64,000 nt of DNA, from contig CAUYUJ010012814.1 in NCBI GenBank assembly GCA_963575745.1, positions 30,001 to 94,000 of the forward strand, in the 5' to 3' direction. Below, one piece after another: positions 54,273 to 64,000 of the stretch. Position numbers and translations under genes: made by a program. Numbering within the stretch: position 1 is the first letter of the stretch; each line of letters opens with the position of its first letter. Source of the stretch: Prorocentrum cordatum (taxonomy: Eukaryota; Sar; Dinophyceae; Prorocentrales; Prorocentraceae). Under the pieces are notes generated by a model. It had not been told where the DNA came from, searched no databases, and saw only the letters and a list, made by a program, of their open reading frames with translations.

Positions 54273-57200
54273 CTATGCCGGCACGACGCGATAGATGTGG
54301 TTGTCAGCGTTGCGCATGTAGCCACGCAAGCCCTCATCAGCCCAGCCCCGGCAGACCTTGCAGCCTCCTGCAAAGGGCACGCAGGTGGAGAGAGAAGCGC
54401 AGGGGAAACGTGGCTGATTGATGGAGGGGGCGGACGCAGGGGAAGTGGAGGGAGAAGGAGGAGGTAGGGAGAGGGAGGAGGAGGAGGAGAAGGAGAAGGA
54501 CGAGGACAAGGAGTAGGAACGACCCATCGTTTCTGCGGAGGATTAGCGGTGGATCGGAGGAAACGGGCCCTGAAGGAAACAGAAGGCCTTCTTGGGCCCC
54601 CCTCATCTTGCGTTTTGGCGGCCCCAGGGCCCCAGCCAATGCCTCCAGGGCACCTCGGGCTTCATGCGCCTCCCCTCTCGGCGAGGGAGAGGAGGACAGG
54701 ATGTGGGGAGGAGGGCCCCCCAGACCCAGATTCTGCCCGGCCGGGCAGGTCCACGAGCCCAGCGGCACTTCGAGCAGCCGTACACGACGCGGGTCTCAGG
54801 CGGTGCCTCGTGGGGGAGGGCAGGGCAAGAGAGATCAACCAAATGAGATTTGCGTTGGGGCCATGGGGCTATTGGGCTATCGGGCTATAGGGCTATGGGG
54901 CTATGGGGCTCAAAGGCTATGTATGGGGCTATAAGGATAGGGCTATATGTGCTATATCGGATATCGGGCTATAAGGCTATAGGACTATAGGGCTGCAGGC
55001 TCTAAGGCTATAGGGCTATACGGGCTATGGCTACAGGGCTATATGGCTATAGGGCTGCAGGGCCATATAGGGCTATGGGGCTGCAGGGCTAGGGCTATAG
55101 GGCTATGAGGATATAGGGCTAGGCTATAGGACTATAGGGCTATAGGATTATAGGGCTACAGGGTTATATGGCTATATGGCTATAGGGCTAGGGGCGATAG
55201 GGCTGTAGGGCTGTAAGGGCTATAGGGCGATAGGGCTATAGAGGCTACAGGGCAGTGGGATTATATGGATACAGGGCTGCATGGCTATAGGGCTGTGAGG
55301 CTATAGGGCTATCAGGCTAGGGCTATATGGGCTATAGGGCTGTTGGGCCATGGGGATATAGGGCTATAGGGTTATATGGTGAATACCGTCATTGTGAGTA
55401 ATTCACTGGAGCTCCATATGGGGGGGGGACGCATGCGGGCTGCGCCACTTGGGCCTTGGGTGGAGCTTTCTATGCAGAGAGGGACAGTCAACTTGGAGCG
55501 GCCATTGCCGTTTCCACTCGATTTTTGTTCAGTTCGAGTTTCCCGCGAGAGCAAAACAAATTGCGGGAACTGGGCCAGACTTTCGTCGTCGTCGTCGTCG
55601 TCGTCCCCATCGGAGGCACCTCCAGCGCAGCTGCTGCTGCCGCCGGTGCTGCTCCTTCTCCCACCGGCGCAGCTGCTCCTCCTCCTGCCGCTGCTGGGGG
55701 GGCGGCTGCTGCCGCCGCTGCTGCTGCCGCCTCCTCTGGTGGGGGCCCAGCTGCTGCCGCTGGCCCAGCCGCTCCTCCTGCTCCCGCTGGTTTTTTCATT
55801 GCCGCCGCGGCAGGCTTCATCTTCATGGCAGGCTTCTTCCCGACGATGAGCGCGGCGCCGCCAGGCCCGCCCGGATGCCCCTCCTCAGGATCATCTTCAC
55901 CATCAGATTCCTCGTCGTCCTCCATAAAAGAATCCTCGTCGCCCTTCTCGTCCTCCTCGGCCTCGGCCTCCTCGTCGTTACCGTTGCCACCAGCAGCCAC
56001 CATCGCACCATCTGCGCCTGGGATGGCAACAGCTTCTAGTGGGACTAAGTCTGCTGAGCTTGCTGCTGCTGGGCGCTTCGGCACTCCTGCTGGGCGCCTC
56101 TTGACAGCCGGCCCACCTTTCCCACCATCCATGCCGCGCTTCTTGAGTTCCTGCTTGCTTGGTTCTGCAGCGATGACAGGGCGGATGACGATCTCATTGC
56201 TGAAGCAGTCGCGCAAGTGCGTGGGCAGCGAAATGATGCCAGGGTTTTTCATCTTATGCTCCATGATGAACGTCAAGGGGGGGGGTCCATGTCAGTCAGC
56301 GGCGCGTTGAGGCAAATCGTCTTGAGCCACTCCGAGGCGCGGGCGAGGTGCCAGGGCGCAGCAGCAACAGCATTGGCAGTCTTCGTGAATTGCTTCACCA
56401 CCTCCGCTGTCAGCGTTAATCCAGGGGCGACCTCGGGATTTGAACATATGCACAATGAGCGCTTTGCTGCCCTCTGCCCCCCGCTTCCTCCCCCCCCATC
56501 CCCCTCCCCACTCACTCAGTCCATCCCTCTCCCTACTCACCCCCTCCTCCTTCGCATGCCACCCCTCTCCCCCTTCTCTGTCTGCCTGCCTCCTGCCCCC
56601 TCCCACTCCCCTTTCCTATGTCCTCTTCCTCCTCCTTCTCCTTCTCCTCCTCCTCAACCTGGCCACTATCACCCTCCCACCTCCTCCATTCTTTTCATGT
56701 CATGTTCCTCCCCCACCTTCTCCCCCTCATGACACCGGAGACAAACCCAATCAGATTTTTGTTGGGGCGATGGGGCTGTAGGACTGTTGTAATAAAGGGT
56801 TATAGGGCTACAGGGCACCCATCGGCGGGGCGCACTTAACCATATGAATCCGCGACGACCCCTATAAAGGCAAGCTCTGATGGGGGAAACATGGACCAAG
56901 CGATTTCAGACACCCATTGGCCTTCAGTGCTGCGCGATCCAGGCGCTTGGCCACAGCAACAGGAAGAAGGAGCATTGGTTGCTGCGAGAAATCACTCGAG
57001 TGCATATATTGTTTCAGCATGAGGATTGCATCCTCATCATCCTTGTCCAGGCCCAACCACTCTGCATGGAAAGTCTCGATCTTGATCGCTGCGTCGGTTA
57101 GGCCAGCGCCGGTGAGAAATCTGCGTGGCACGATGCGCCACGTGTGGTTCACAGATGGGTTCTTCTGGGTGCTCGCAAGGCCGCTGATCTGAAGGTTCAA

Positions 57201-57437
57201 GGGGTTGAGCCACTTCTGGAAGTCCCACGTCCCTCCTAGCACTTCCACCACCAGCTTGCGACCTCGCTGCGGTTTTACATTCTCCATCATCCAGGATTTG
57301 AACTCATGAGGGTCTTCGAGCGCCGGCGCAGATGCCAACGCGCCAGAGACCCCAGAGAAGAGCTGATCCAATTCATTATGCGTATGCCCTACCTGCATAA
57401 ACTCGATCTCAACGGTGTCGAACCTGCCCGACTCTAA

Positions 57438-57477
<40 letters not shown>

Positions 57478-60400
57478 AACCTCGTCGCCGTGGCTGGACA
57501 CGGCGCAGGAAACTGGTGCGTCTGGGCCCCGGGAGGGGGTCTGGGGACCCATTTTGAGCGGTAATCTCGACATTGGGGGGAGGAACTGGGCATTTCAATG
57601 CCCCGGGAACCGCCCTGAGGCTTTCAGGTATGCTGCATACCCTAAAAAGAACTGGTTTTTTGCTTCGCGAGTGGTATTGTCCGCAGCAATCACAAGGCTG
57701 CGGGGGGCGAATGCGTCGTTCTCCTCGAGCTGCGAGGACACGATATCCTCCACTCCCCCACGCCCCATCAATTCTGTCTGCTCCAGGGTGGAGGGGAAGG
57801 GGGAGGAGGAGAGGAGGAGGAAAAGGAGGAGCAGCAGCAGCATCAGCAGGAGCAAGAGAGAGGGTGCACGGAGAGAGAGGGGGAGGAGGGGGAGAAGGGG
57901 GATGTTCTGACAGAGCACAATCACACCCGCCCTCTGGGCGTAGGTGGTTTAACGAGTTTTGTCTTCTTTCTTTCCACAACCCCTCCTACCCCTGCTCGGG
58001 GGAGGGGTTTACCCCTCCCCCTACCCCCCCTGGGCCCGGGAGGGGGGGGGGGCGATGCGCCAGCGCCTCCAAGATCGCCCAAGATGGCGCCAAGAGGCCC
58101 TCTGAGAGCCCAAGATGACATCCAAGATGACGCACGATAGCTCAAGATGGCTCAAGACAGTCTCCGACATACCTCCAGGAAGCCCCAAGACGGCCCCAAG
58201 ACGGTTTCAAGAGCCCACTGAGCCCTCCAAGGACCCCCCCAAGAGGCCAAAATTGCTCCAAAACTTTACGAAAATCAATGTTTTTGGCGTTCCCGCTTCT
58301 TCGCTTGCGATGGGCCTCGGAGGCCTGAAGATGGCACCAAGATGGCCCAAGAGAGCCCCAAGAGGGGCCCAAGAGGGCCCCAAGAGCCCCAAGAGCGCTC
58401 CAAGAGGGCCCCAAGAAGCCTTATGTGAGCCTCAGGGGCCCCCCACTCTTTTGAGCCATGGGGCCCAAGACGGCCCCAAGAGACCTCTCAGACCCCCCAC
58501 AAGAGCCCCAAGATGGCCCCAAGAGGGCCCCAAGAGGACCGACCCCAAGAGGACCCCAAGAGGACCCTGGCGGGGATACGCGAAGCGTCAAGAATTGATT
58601 CTCATCATGTAGCACGCGCGCGTCAATGCGCGCAATCTACCCACCCCTCCCCCCTGCCAAGACGCGCGATATGACTGTAGATTCCATGTTCGAGTCCTTC
58701 TTGCACTGGGGGCCCATAATGAAATACGCCTCCACATGCCCCCAGGCTATGCAGCCGGTCACGTGGAGCTGCGGCCGCCATAATGAAGAGAATTCTGCTG
58801 ATGAAACCTGCCGCCCCCCCCTCCCTGGAGGAGGCATTGCACGATGCACAATTACACAAGCTATGAGCAAAACAACGCAAGATGGATGGACAGGGGCATT
58901 GAGACAGGCAGGATGGGAGAGGACAAGGAGACGTGGAAAGGGGGGCTGAGGGAGGGGCAGGTGGAAATGAAACGTAGGTTGGCAAAGAAGCACAAGGGCA
59001 TATAATTGCACATATTGGGGCCGGGCAGGTGCAGGCTACTACTCAAAGCGCATGCTCTTCTGAGGTGGCCCTTCTTTTTCCTCTCTGCGCCCCTGCATTT
59101 ATCGCGTCAGCTTTGTCTCCCCGCCCCCCAGCCCCACCAAGTTCCGAGGGCAGCGGTATTTCGCTTGGTCCATTCCATCGATCGTGCATTTCAGCAGCTG
59201 GTCGCAGCCATCAGGCGATGGCTTGGAAGCGTGTAATTCTGAAACTGAATTGCCTCTAGTGTTCACTGCCCTGTCTGCTTGGATGGCATCAATGCGTGCT
59301 TGCTTTGCTGCGATGACTTGTGCTTTCTCTTCCTCCGAAGTAGTTTGCAGTCTCTGCTCATCCAATCGCGCGCATTCCTTGCACCGCTTACCTTGGCCAA
59401 TCGATCGGAATGGCATTATTTTGCTCCAGCCTTCATTGCACCTCTTGGTAAAGGTAGACTTCGAGACCTCAGGGGCTGCAAGGGCAGAAAGTTTCCCACG
59501 CAGGGCAGGGAGGAGGAGGAGGGGGACAGGAGGAGGACAAGAAGAAGGCGGAGAAAGTACAAGGATGAGGGGGGCGGAGATCGGACAAAATGGCGGCAGA
59601 GTTATTGGCAGCAGCATTGGCGTCAGCAGCGAGGGGGAAAGTAGGGGTAGGAGGGGGGGGAGGAGGAGCAGGAGGAGGAGGAGGAAGGAGGGAAGGAAGG
59701 AAGGGGAGGAGGAGGGAAAGGCGAGGGAGGATTGGGCACAGGGTCATTCATCATTTTCCCACCTGCATATAGTCGGGCTGCTCATTGCAATAGGTATGCC
59801 AGAGATTCTCCAACTTGCCCGGGTTCAAGTACCGGATTGGCACGCCCCGTCTAGGCCCAATGACAACGCCCAAACCCCACAATGGATGGGACTCTGAATC
59901 CAATAACACATTGCATTCTTCATCAGGGTTCAGGAGGCACGTAGTGGGGTTCTCCACAGCCATGGGCTCAGCGAGCCCCCTGTATTTCTGCAAAAACCAA
60001 GCGTCGACCATGTGTTTTTTCTCGCAACTCTTGGGCGTAGGAACATTTGGCAATTTCTCAGGAGTGGTCGTGTGCCCATTCTTGATGAGCTGCTTGATCT
60101 GATCCACTCTGGCATGGCCGCAACAGTTTGCATAGCACCAAAATGGTTTGCATACTAAGACGCCTCCGGTGGTCCAAGGCACCTTTTTTTTACTGTCTCG
60201 CCATCAGAGCAGACGACCTGGAGGTTAACTTTCTGAAACAGCGCATCTGAGCGGTCCTTATCAGACATCTTTTCGATGCTCGAGCGGAGGTTGAAGATCT
60301 CATCCTCCTTGAACTTAGATGCGCAATCCCTGTTGCAGGCGCACTTGCTATCAGTCTGGGGAAGCTCCACCTGGCACGGCGCCAGAAGGACAAGGGGGGC

Positions 60401-61433
60401 ATCGGGGAGAAAGGTCGAGGAGCGCGGTAGGGCTGTATGGATGGAGTGCCACTGCCCATCCTTGTCGTCGTCGTCGTCCGTCGTCGTCGTCCGTCGTCGT
60501 CGTCGAAAAACACCAGCCCTCTGGGCATAGGAGTTCTCTTCCAACCCCCTTCTTCTCCTTCAGGGAGGGGTCTACCCTATCCCCATTACCCAGGGGGCGA
60601 AGGACTAAGATTGCCCAGGACAGCTCCAAGAGGGCCTCGAAGACCAGATGGCATCCAAGCAAGATAATTCAATATAGCGCGGGATCCAATCGTTCGCCTC
60701 CACTATGGCCCCAAGAGCGCACCTAAAGCTTCCAAGAACGTTTCGATGGGGGCACCAGGAAGCGCCCAGATGGCCCCAAGAGTCTCTCCAAGAGGCAGCC
60801 AAGAGACACCCAAGAGGTTTCAAGAGGATCCTCGAAGCACCCAACACAGTCAAAGACGCCCTTGGAGGCCCCCCCCCCAAGAGGCTTTCAAGAAGCTTCC
60901 AAGAAATGTCAGTGGTGACTCTGAGAGGCATCGAAATCAGAGGTTGCTGGCTCTTCTGCCCTTCTCCTCCTCCTCCTCCTTCTCCTTCTCCTCCTCTGCC
61001 CTCCTCCTTTTCCTCCTCCTCCACCTCCTTCCTCACTCCTCCCCTCTCCCGCCCTCTCCTCCTTGACTTGTCGCCGTCCTTCTCCATTTTCTCCTCCTGC
61101 TTCCTCCCTGGATCGTTTCTGCGTGGGCTGGCTGGCGGGGCCACCCCCGCAGTTTCGCCCCCGCCCGCAGGCGGCACCTTCTCCTCGTCGAGATCGGAGC
61201 CGTGCACGTCTGGCGGCAGGGAAATGGCGCTGCTGCATTGGCTGCACTGCGCAGCCTCGCCGGGAAGGAGGGGAGAAGGAGAATGAGGAGGAGGACAGGG
61301 AGGGGGGCGAGGAAAGGAAGGATGGGGGAGAAGAAGGATATGGAGGAGGAGATGACGCAGCCGCCCCCCCTGCGGCCTCCTCATCCGCACCGACACTTGG
61401 CGGGAGCTCGATGTCCTCGTCCACGTCCGCCAT
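54273..61433 (-). CDS. Ten-exon gene resembling DUF7869-type proteins
   Basis: Minus-strand exons: 61,433 to about 61,370 (ATG, MADVDEDIELPPSVGADEE); 61,255-61,178; 60,460-59,763; 59,467-59,138; 58,807 to about 58,655; 57,780-57,611; 57,423-56,922; 56,431-55,620; 54,806-54,755; 54,367-54,273 (stop). Phases agree at nearly every junction. Landmarks: KCACNRDCASKFK, WCYANCCGHARVDQIKQLIK, LLKCTIDGMDQAKYRCPRNL joined to SSAEFSSLWRPQLHVTGCIA, VIAADNTTREAKNQFFLGYA, then FMQVGHTHNELDQLFSG built across an intron, and a tail VVYGCSKCRWA + RGCKVCRGWADEGL whose Cys pairs come from two exons. The ADNTxREAKN and VGHTHNxxDQ blocks are typical of DUF7869-type proteins, an uncharacterised, possibly transposase-derived group. 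The 56,431-55,620 exon adds an Ala/Pro/Lys-rich acidic linker. Two exons each carry a one-base-short homopolymer (60,184-60,191 and 56,277-56,285) that breaks the frame. Confidence 0.75.
54838..55376 (-). mobile_element. Intronic element, family B-like with GGGCTATA array
   Basis: Begins AAATGAGATTTGCGTTGGGG, close to the family B end AATCAGATTTTTGTTGGGGC, and continues as a GGGCTATA array. The other end is not recognisable; it runs into the GGAGCTCC module at 55,378-55,475. Intron 55,619-54,807. Confidence 0.45.
56277..56285 (-). other. One-base-short homopolymer frameshift in exon (C9 on coding strand)
   Basis: The frame ...LNAPLTDMDPPP ends in TGA directly after nine C. With ten C it would continue LTFIMEHKMKNPGIISLP in the frame used by the rest of the exon. 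The exon length 812 is one base short of a multiple of three although both of its ends are phase 0. Confidence 0.7.
56749..56881 (-). mobile_element. Intronic inverted-repeat element, family B short copy (133 bp)
   Basis: Ends AATCAGAT (56,749-56,756) and CTCTGATT (56,874-56,881), 7 of 8 bases inverse complementary. It keeps TTTTGTTGGGGCGATGGGG at one end and AACCATATGAATCCGC with GACCCCTATA at the other, but has almost none of the GGGCTATA core. In the intron 56,921-56,432. Confidence 0.7.
57424..57610 (-). other. Intron, GT-AG, 187 bp, with GTTC on both sides
   Basis: Donor CG|GTTCCC and acceptor GGCAG|GTTCGAC share GTTC. Phase 2 on both sides restores an Arg codon in ASGRFDTVEIEF. The intron contains a (GAC)n tract on the coding strand. 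Confidence 0.75.
57922..58575 (-). mobile_element. Intronic inverted-repeat element, family A copy 4 (654 bp)
   Basis: Ends CACACCCGCCC and the degenerate CCCTGGCGGGG. Signatures CTCTGGGCGTAGGTGGTTTA, CTGCTCGGGGGAGGGGTTTA and the CCCAAGATGG array match copies 1 and 3. In the intron between exons 58,807 to about 58,655 and 57,780-57,611. Confidence 0.7.
60184..60191 (-). other. One-base-short homopolymer frameshift in exon (A8 on coding strand)
   Basis: Reading SDGETVKK reaches a stop soon after the A run. One extra A gives ...KKK then VPWTTGGVLVCKPFWCYANC, the frame of the remaining exon. The exon 60,460-59,763 is 698 bp, one short of a multiple of three, while both ends are phase 0. Confidence 0.7.
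60510..61140 (-). mobile_element. Intronic inverted-repeat element, family A copy 5 (631 bp)
   Basis: Left end ACACCAGCCC followed by CTCTGGGCATAGG; right end GGGCTGGCTGGCGGGG is degenerate. The core has the GTCTACCC-like and CCAAGAG array parts, plus a pyrimidine tract (60,960-61,100). In the intron 61,177-60,461. Confidence 0.6.
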
Positions 61434-62900
61434 GGGCCGGGTGGCAGCTTGCACAATCAAACCAGAAGAATCACTGAGCCTGAGGATCACCCGAAAGAGA
61501 AATCACCACCTGAAAGAGAAACTCGGTTGCGCCAAACGTTGCGCCCTGGGCCACTGATAATAAAACTGCCTCCGTTGGTTGCGCCATAGGTTGCGCCCTC
61601 GGCGCCATCGGCTGCCGAACATAAAATGTTCTCTTTTCGGTTGCGCCATTGGTTGCGCCCTCGGCCGCCAGGAATAAAACAGCCTCAAAGGGCCTGCTAA
61701 CATATCCCGCTTGTTTGGCAAGCTGAAGGAGGAGCAGAAAGAGGATGAGGACGAGAAGGAGGAGGAAGAGGGAGCATAATGAAGGGCGGCGAAGGAGGCG
61801 CGATGAGGCGCGCAAGGCCAAGGGGGAGGCGCCGCGATGGATTGATCGCGCAAAGCTGATGGGGGATGGGAGGGAATGAGGGAAAGGGGGGAACGAGGGG
61901 CACTTGTATGTTTTACCACACTCCATAATCCCCACCATCTTCGCCAGGCTACGTCGAGTTTCATTGGCGCCCTGAGCTCTAATCTTCCTCGCCCACCTCG
62001 AGCTCATTTGGCCTCCTCAGGGCCTCGAGCCACGCACCCCAGAAACCCCGAGGTTGGTGGGGCTTATCCACCCGACGACCGCGATGCCAAGCAGGGTCAT
62101 GCACGTGTTTCCAGCGCCAGGACTGACAGAACATACGCGCTGCTGCCGCTGCCCCGCTGCCGCCCCTGCGACTGCGCCAAGCGCAATACAGGGTGGCAGC
62201 AGCGTGGCAACAGCAGCGCTTATGTTCCCTGAGCAGCCTGGTAGAGGTACTTCGAAATCGCCATATCGTATCCTCTCCATGCACTGCGGACCGAAACCGC
62301 TGACACGTTAAGCAACGCAGGGGCGCACCCGCTAAGAAAGGGGCCCAAGGACACGCAAATAAAGACACAACAGGCTGCAAAGAAAGCGTGGGGGGCAGGG
62401 GTGGGGGAGGGCCCCGTGGCCACGCCAGGACTGGCCAGATTTTCGAACCATCCAGCCGTGGCGCCGAGAAGAGCCTCGTTTTGGCCTCCTCTCCTCCCCT
62501 TGCCTCCCTGGCGGTCCACGATGGCGTCTGGGTGTGCGCCATCTGGGCGCGTGCGCTCCCAGTCCCACTCCCGACAAGAAGAGGTTGCCCAATCCCCCCT
62601 GCAGGGCGAACGATGAGGCAGTGGAAGAAGAGGGAGTCGGAGAAGGAGGAGGAAAAGAGGGAGTAGGCAGAGAGAGGTGGTGGGAAAGGAAGAGCGCGAG
62701 GAACGAGGGCGAATGTCAGGAGGAAGAGGGGGGATGGGGAAAGGGGAGAAGGAGGGAGATGTTTCACCCCGGATCGATTTTCGATGACCGAAGACAGCCT
62801 CCAGACGCCAAACATTGCTGGAAAAAACTCGAACTTCAGAATCGTCGAAACTCCTCAGGTGACATGTAGGAATTCCCAACCAATCCTCTTCTGCGGTCCC
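61434..62900. other. Upstream region of the minus-strand gene; no confident exon
   Basis: Apart from the 65-bp repeat, minus-strand frames near 62,020-62,280 (alanine-rich, hydrophobic) and 61,930-62,005 (GANETRRSLAKMVGIMEC) look partly protein-like but have no consistent joins. A plus-strand frame at 62,388-62,666 is also unsupported. Confidence 0.35.
61525..61690 (+). repeat. Tandem repeat of about 65 bp with GGTTGCGCC pairs
   Basis: Three units, each with two GGTTGCGCC/GTTGCGCC copies followed by CCTCGG or CCTGGG and then an AATAAAA or ACATAAAA segment and, in two, GCCTC. It lies upstream of the start of the minus-strand gene at 61,433. Confidence 0.75.
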
Positions 62901-62934
62901 CTTCTGTGGTCGCGCAGGTATTGGGTGAAGCATC

Positions 62935-63530
62935 GGATGAGGGGCGCAGAGGGGAGGAGGAGGCTGCCCCTGCCCCTGCCCTCCAGCAGGATAAGGACGA
63001 GGAGGAGGAGAAGGAGGAGAGGGAGAAGGAGGGTGAGGAGGAGGGCCGCTGCCCAGAGACGAGAAGAGGAGGAGGAGGAGGAGGAGGAGGAGAGGAGGAG
63101 ACGGAGACGACGAGGAGGAGGAGAAGGAGGAGGATGAGGGAGGAGGAGGAGGAGGAGGAGGAGGAGGAGGAGGAGAAGGAGGAGGAGGAGGAGAATGAGG
63201 AGATGGAGGAGGATATGGAGGAGGAGGAGGGGGAGGAGAAGGAGGAAGGGGAGAAAAGGGAACGGAGGAGGAGGGGGGAGGAGGGGAGGAGGAAGGAGGG
63301 AGGAGGGAGGAGGAGGGAGGAGGGAGGAGGACACGGAGGAGGAGGATAGGCAGGAGGATAAGAAGGAGGAGGAGGAAGAGAAGGAGGAGGATGGAGGAGG
63401 AGGAGGAGGAGGAGGAGGATGAGGAGGAGGAGGAGGCTGTCCCTGCCCCTGCCCTCCCAGCAGGATAAGCATGAGGAGGAGGAGGAGGAGAAGGAGGAGG
63501 GAGGGGATGGGGGGCAGAGGAGGTGGCTGG
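62935..63530 (+). repeat. (GGA)n tract in duplicated context
   Basis: Long GGA tracts, with GGAGGAGGAGGCTGYCCCTGCC then CTGCCCTCC present at about 62,955 and 63,430 and AGCAGGATAAG after each, so the tract is bounded by a duplicated segment of about 45 bp. Confidence 0.85.
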
Positions 63531-63694
63531 CAGGGGAGGACAAGGGCAGGACAGTGCGCGCCACGGCTCGGGCCTAAAGGACGCGGAGGCTGGAGCGCAC
63601 TTCAGCTCCAGGGGACGAGGAGGAGGAGGCTCGCCAGCAAGCTGGCGCACTTCAGAAATGAGTCCTCAATGGGTCTGAAATGTTCGGGCCATGT

Positions 63695-63815
63695 ACATGT
63701 GTATGTATGTATGTATGTATGTATGTATGTATATATATATACATATATATATGTATACATATACCTGCAAATATATACATATATATATATATGAATGTGT
63801 CTATGTCTATACGTA
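63695..63815 (+). repeat. (GTAT)n and (TA)n microsatellite
   Basis: About eight GTAT units followed by TATATACATATA-type sequence. The rest of the window to 64,000 has a short (GA)n run (63,893-63,915) and no gene. Confidence 0.95.
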
Positions 63816-64000
63816 AACAAATGTACATCCGTATGTGAATACATTTGTGTGTACATATGTAACACAATTAAAAGGTCGTGACATACAGTGTACGAGAGAG
63901 AGAGAGAGCTAGAGAGAGGGGGGGGGAAAAAAGGGCGTTTTGCAATGCCGGGGCTGGGAGGAACACGCCAGGAAACCCGCCGCGACATAGTTTTGGCCCG

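Overview
This window is nuclear DNA of a dinoflagellate, most likely a Prorocentrum-like or Symbiodiniaceae-like genome. The evidence is: a copy of the dinoflagellate spliced-leader sequence in the genome at 35,394-35,412; splice acceptors that are almost always AG followed by G; occasional GA and GC donors; very repeat-rich GC-biased DNA; and several multi-exon genes whose predicted proteins belong to large uncharacterised families that I recognise from dinoflagellate genomes. No rRNA, tRNA, CRISPR array or bacterial operon is visible. All exon models here were derived by reading frames and splice sites only; no database search was run.

Plus-strand part (1-36 kb). A partial two-exon gene opens the window (1-1458). 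A multi-exon gene of an expanded dinoflagellate family, possibly transposase-like, lies at 3237-6420. A gene with a one-base homopolymer frameshift is at 7020-7729. The 3' end of a LINE-type retroelement is at about 8.77-10.2 kb. From 10 to 21.8 kb the DNA is mostly repeats: (GAT)n and (GGA)n tracts, three terminal-inverted-repeat mini-transposons and two blocks of a 100-bp satellite. A further unrecognised gene is at 21.84-22.9 kb. From 23 to 34 kb lie GC-rich tandem repeats, long arrays built from CCCAAGAGG-like units, hairpins and purine tracts. A probably intron-poor, Pro/Ala-rich gene with a relict spliced leader closes this part (35,465-36,271).

Minus-strand part (36-62 kb). Two large genes can be reconstructed exon by exon. 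The first (54,273-61,433, ten exons) resembles DUF7869-type proteins, which carry a VGHTHNELDQ motif and a C-terminal Cys-rich tail. The second (about 50.8 kb down to 41.7 kb, with probable further exons to 36.8 kb) belongs to another expanded dinoflagellate family of unknown function. A retroelement-associated open reading frame with a CPPC motif lies between them (52,417-53,346).

The most interesting signal is in the introns of these two genes. They hold repeated elements with short terminal inverted repeats: family A, five copies, with CCCACCAGCCC ends; and family B, up to four copies, with AATCAGAT ends and a CTATAGGG-rich core. Several short introns instead contain a (GAC)n tract next to the acceptor. 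I interpret these as introner-like elements that have built many of the introns.

Three reading frames are broken by homopolymers that are each exactly one base short. That points to assembly undercalling, or to decay of the gene copies.
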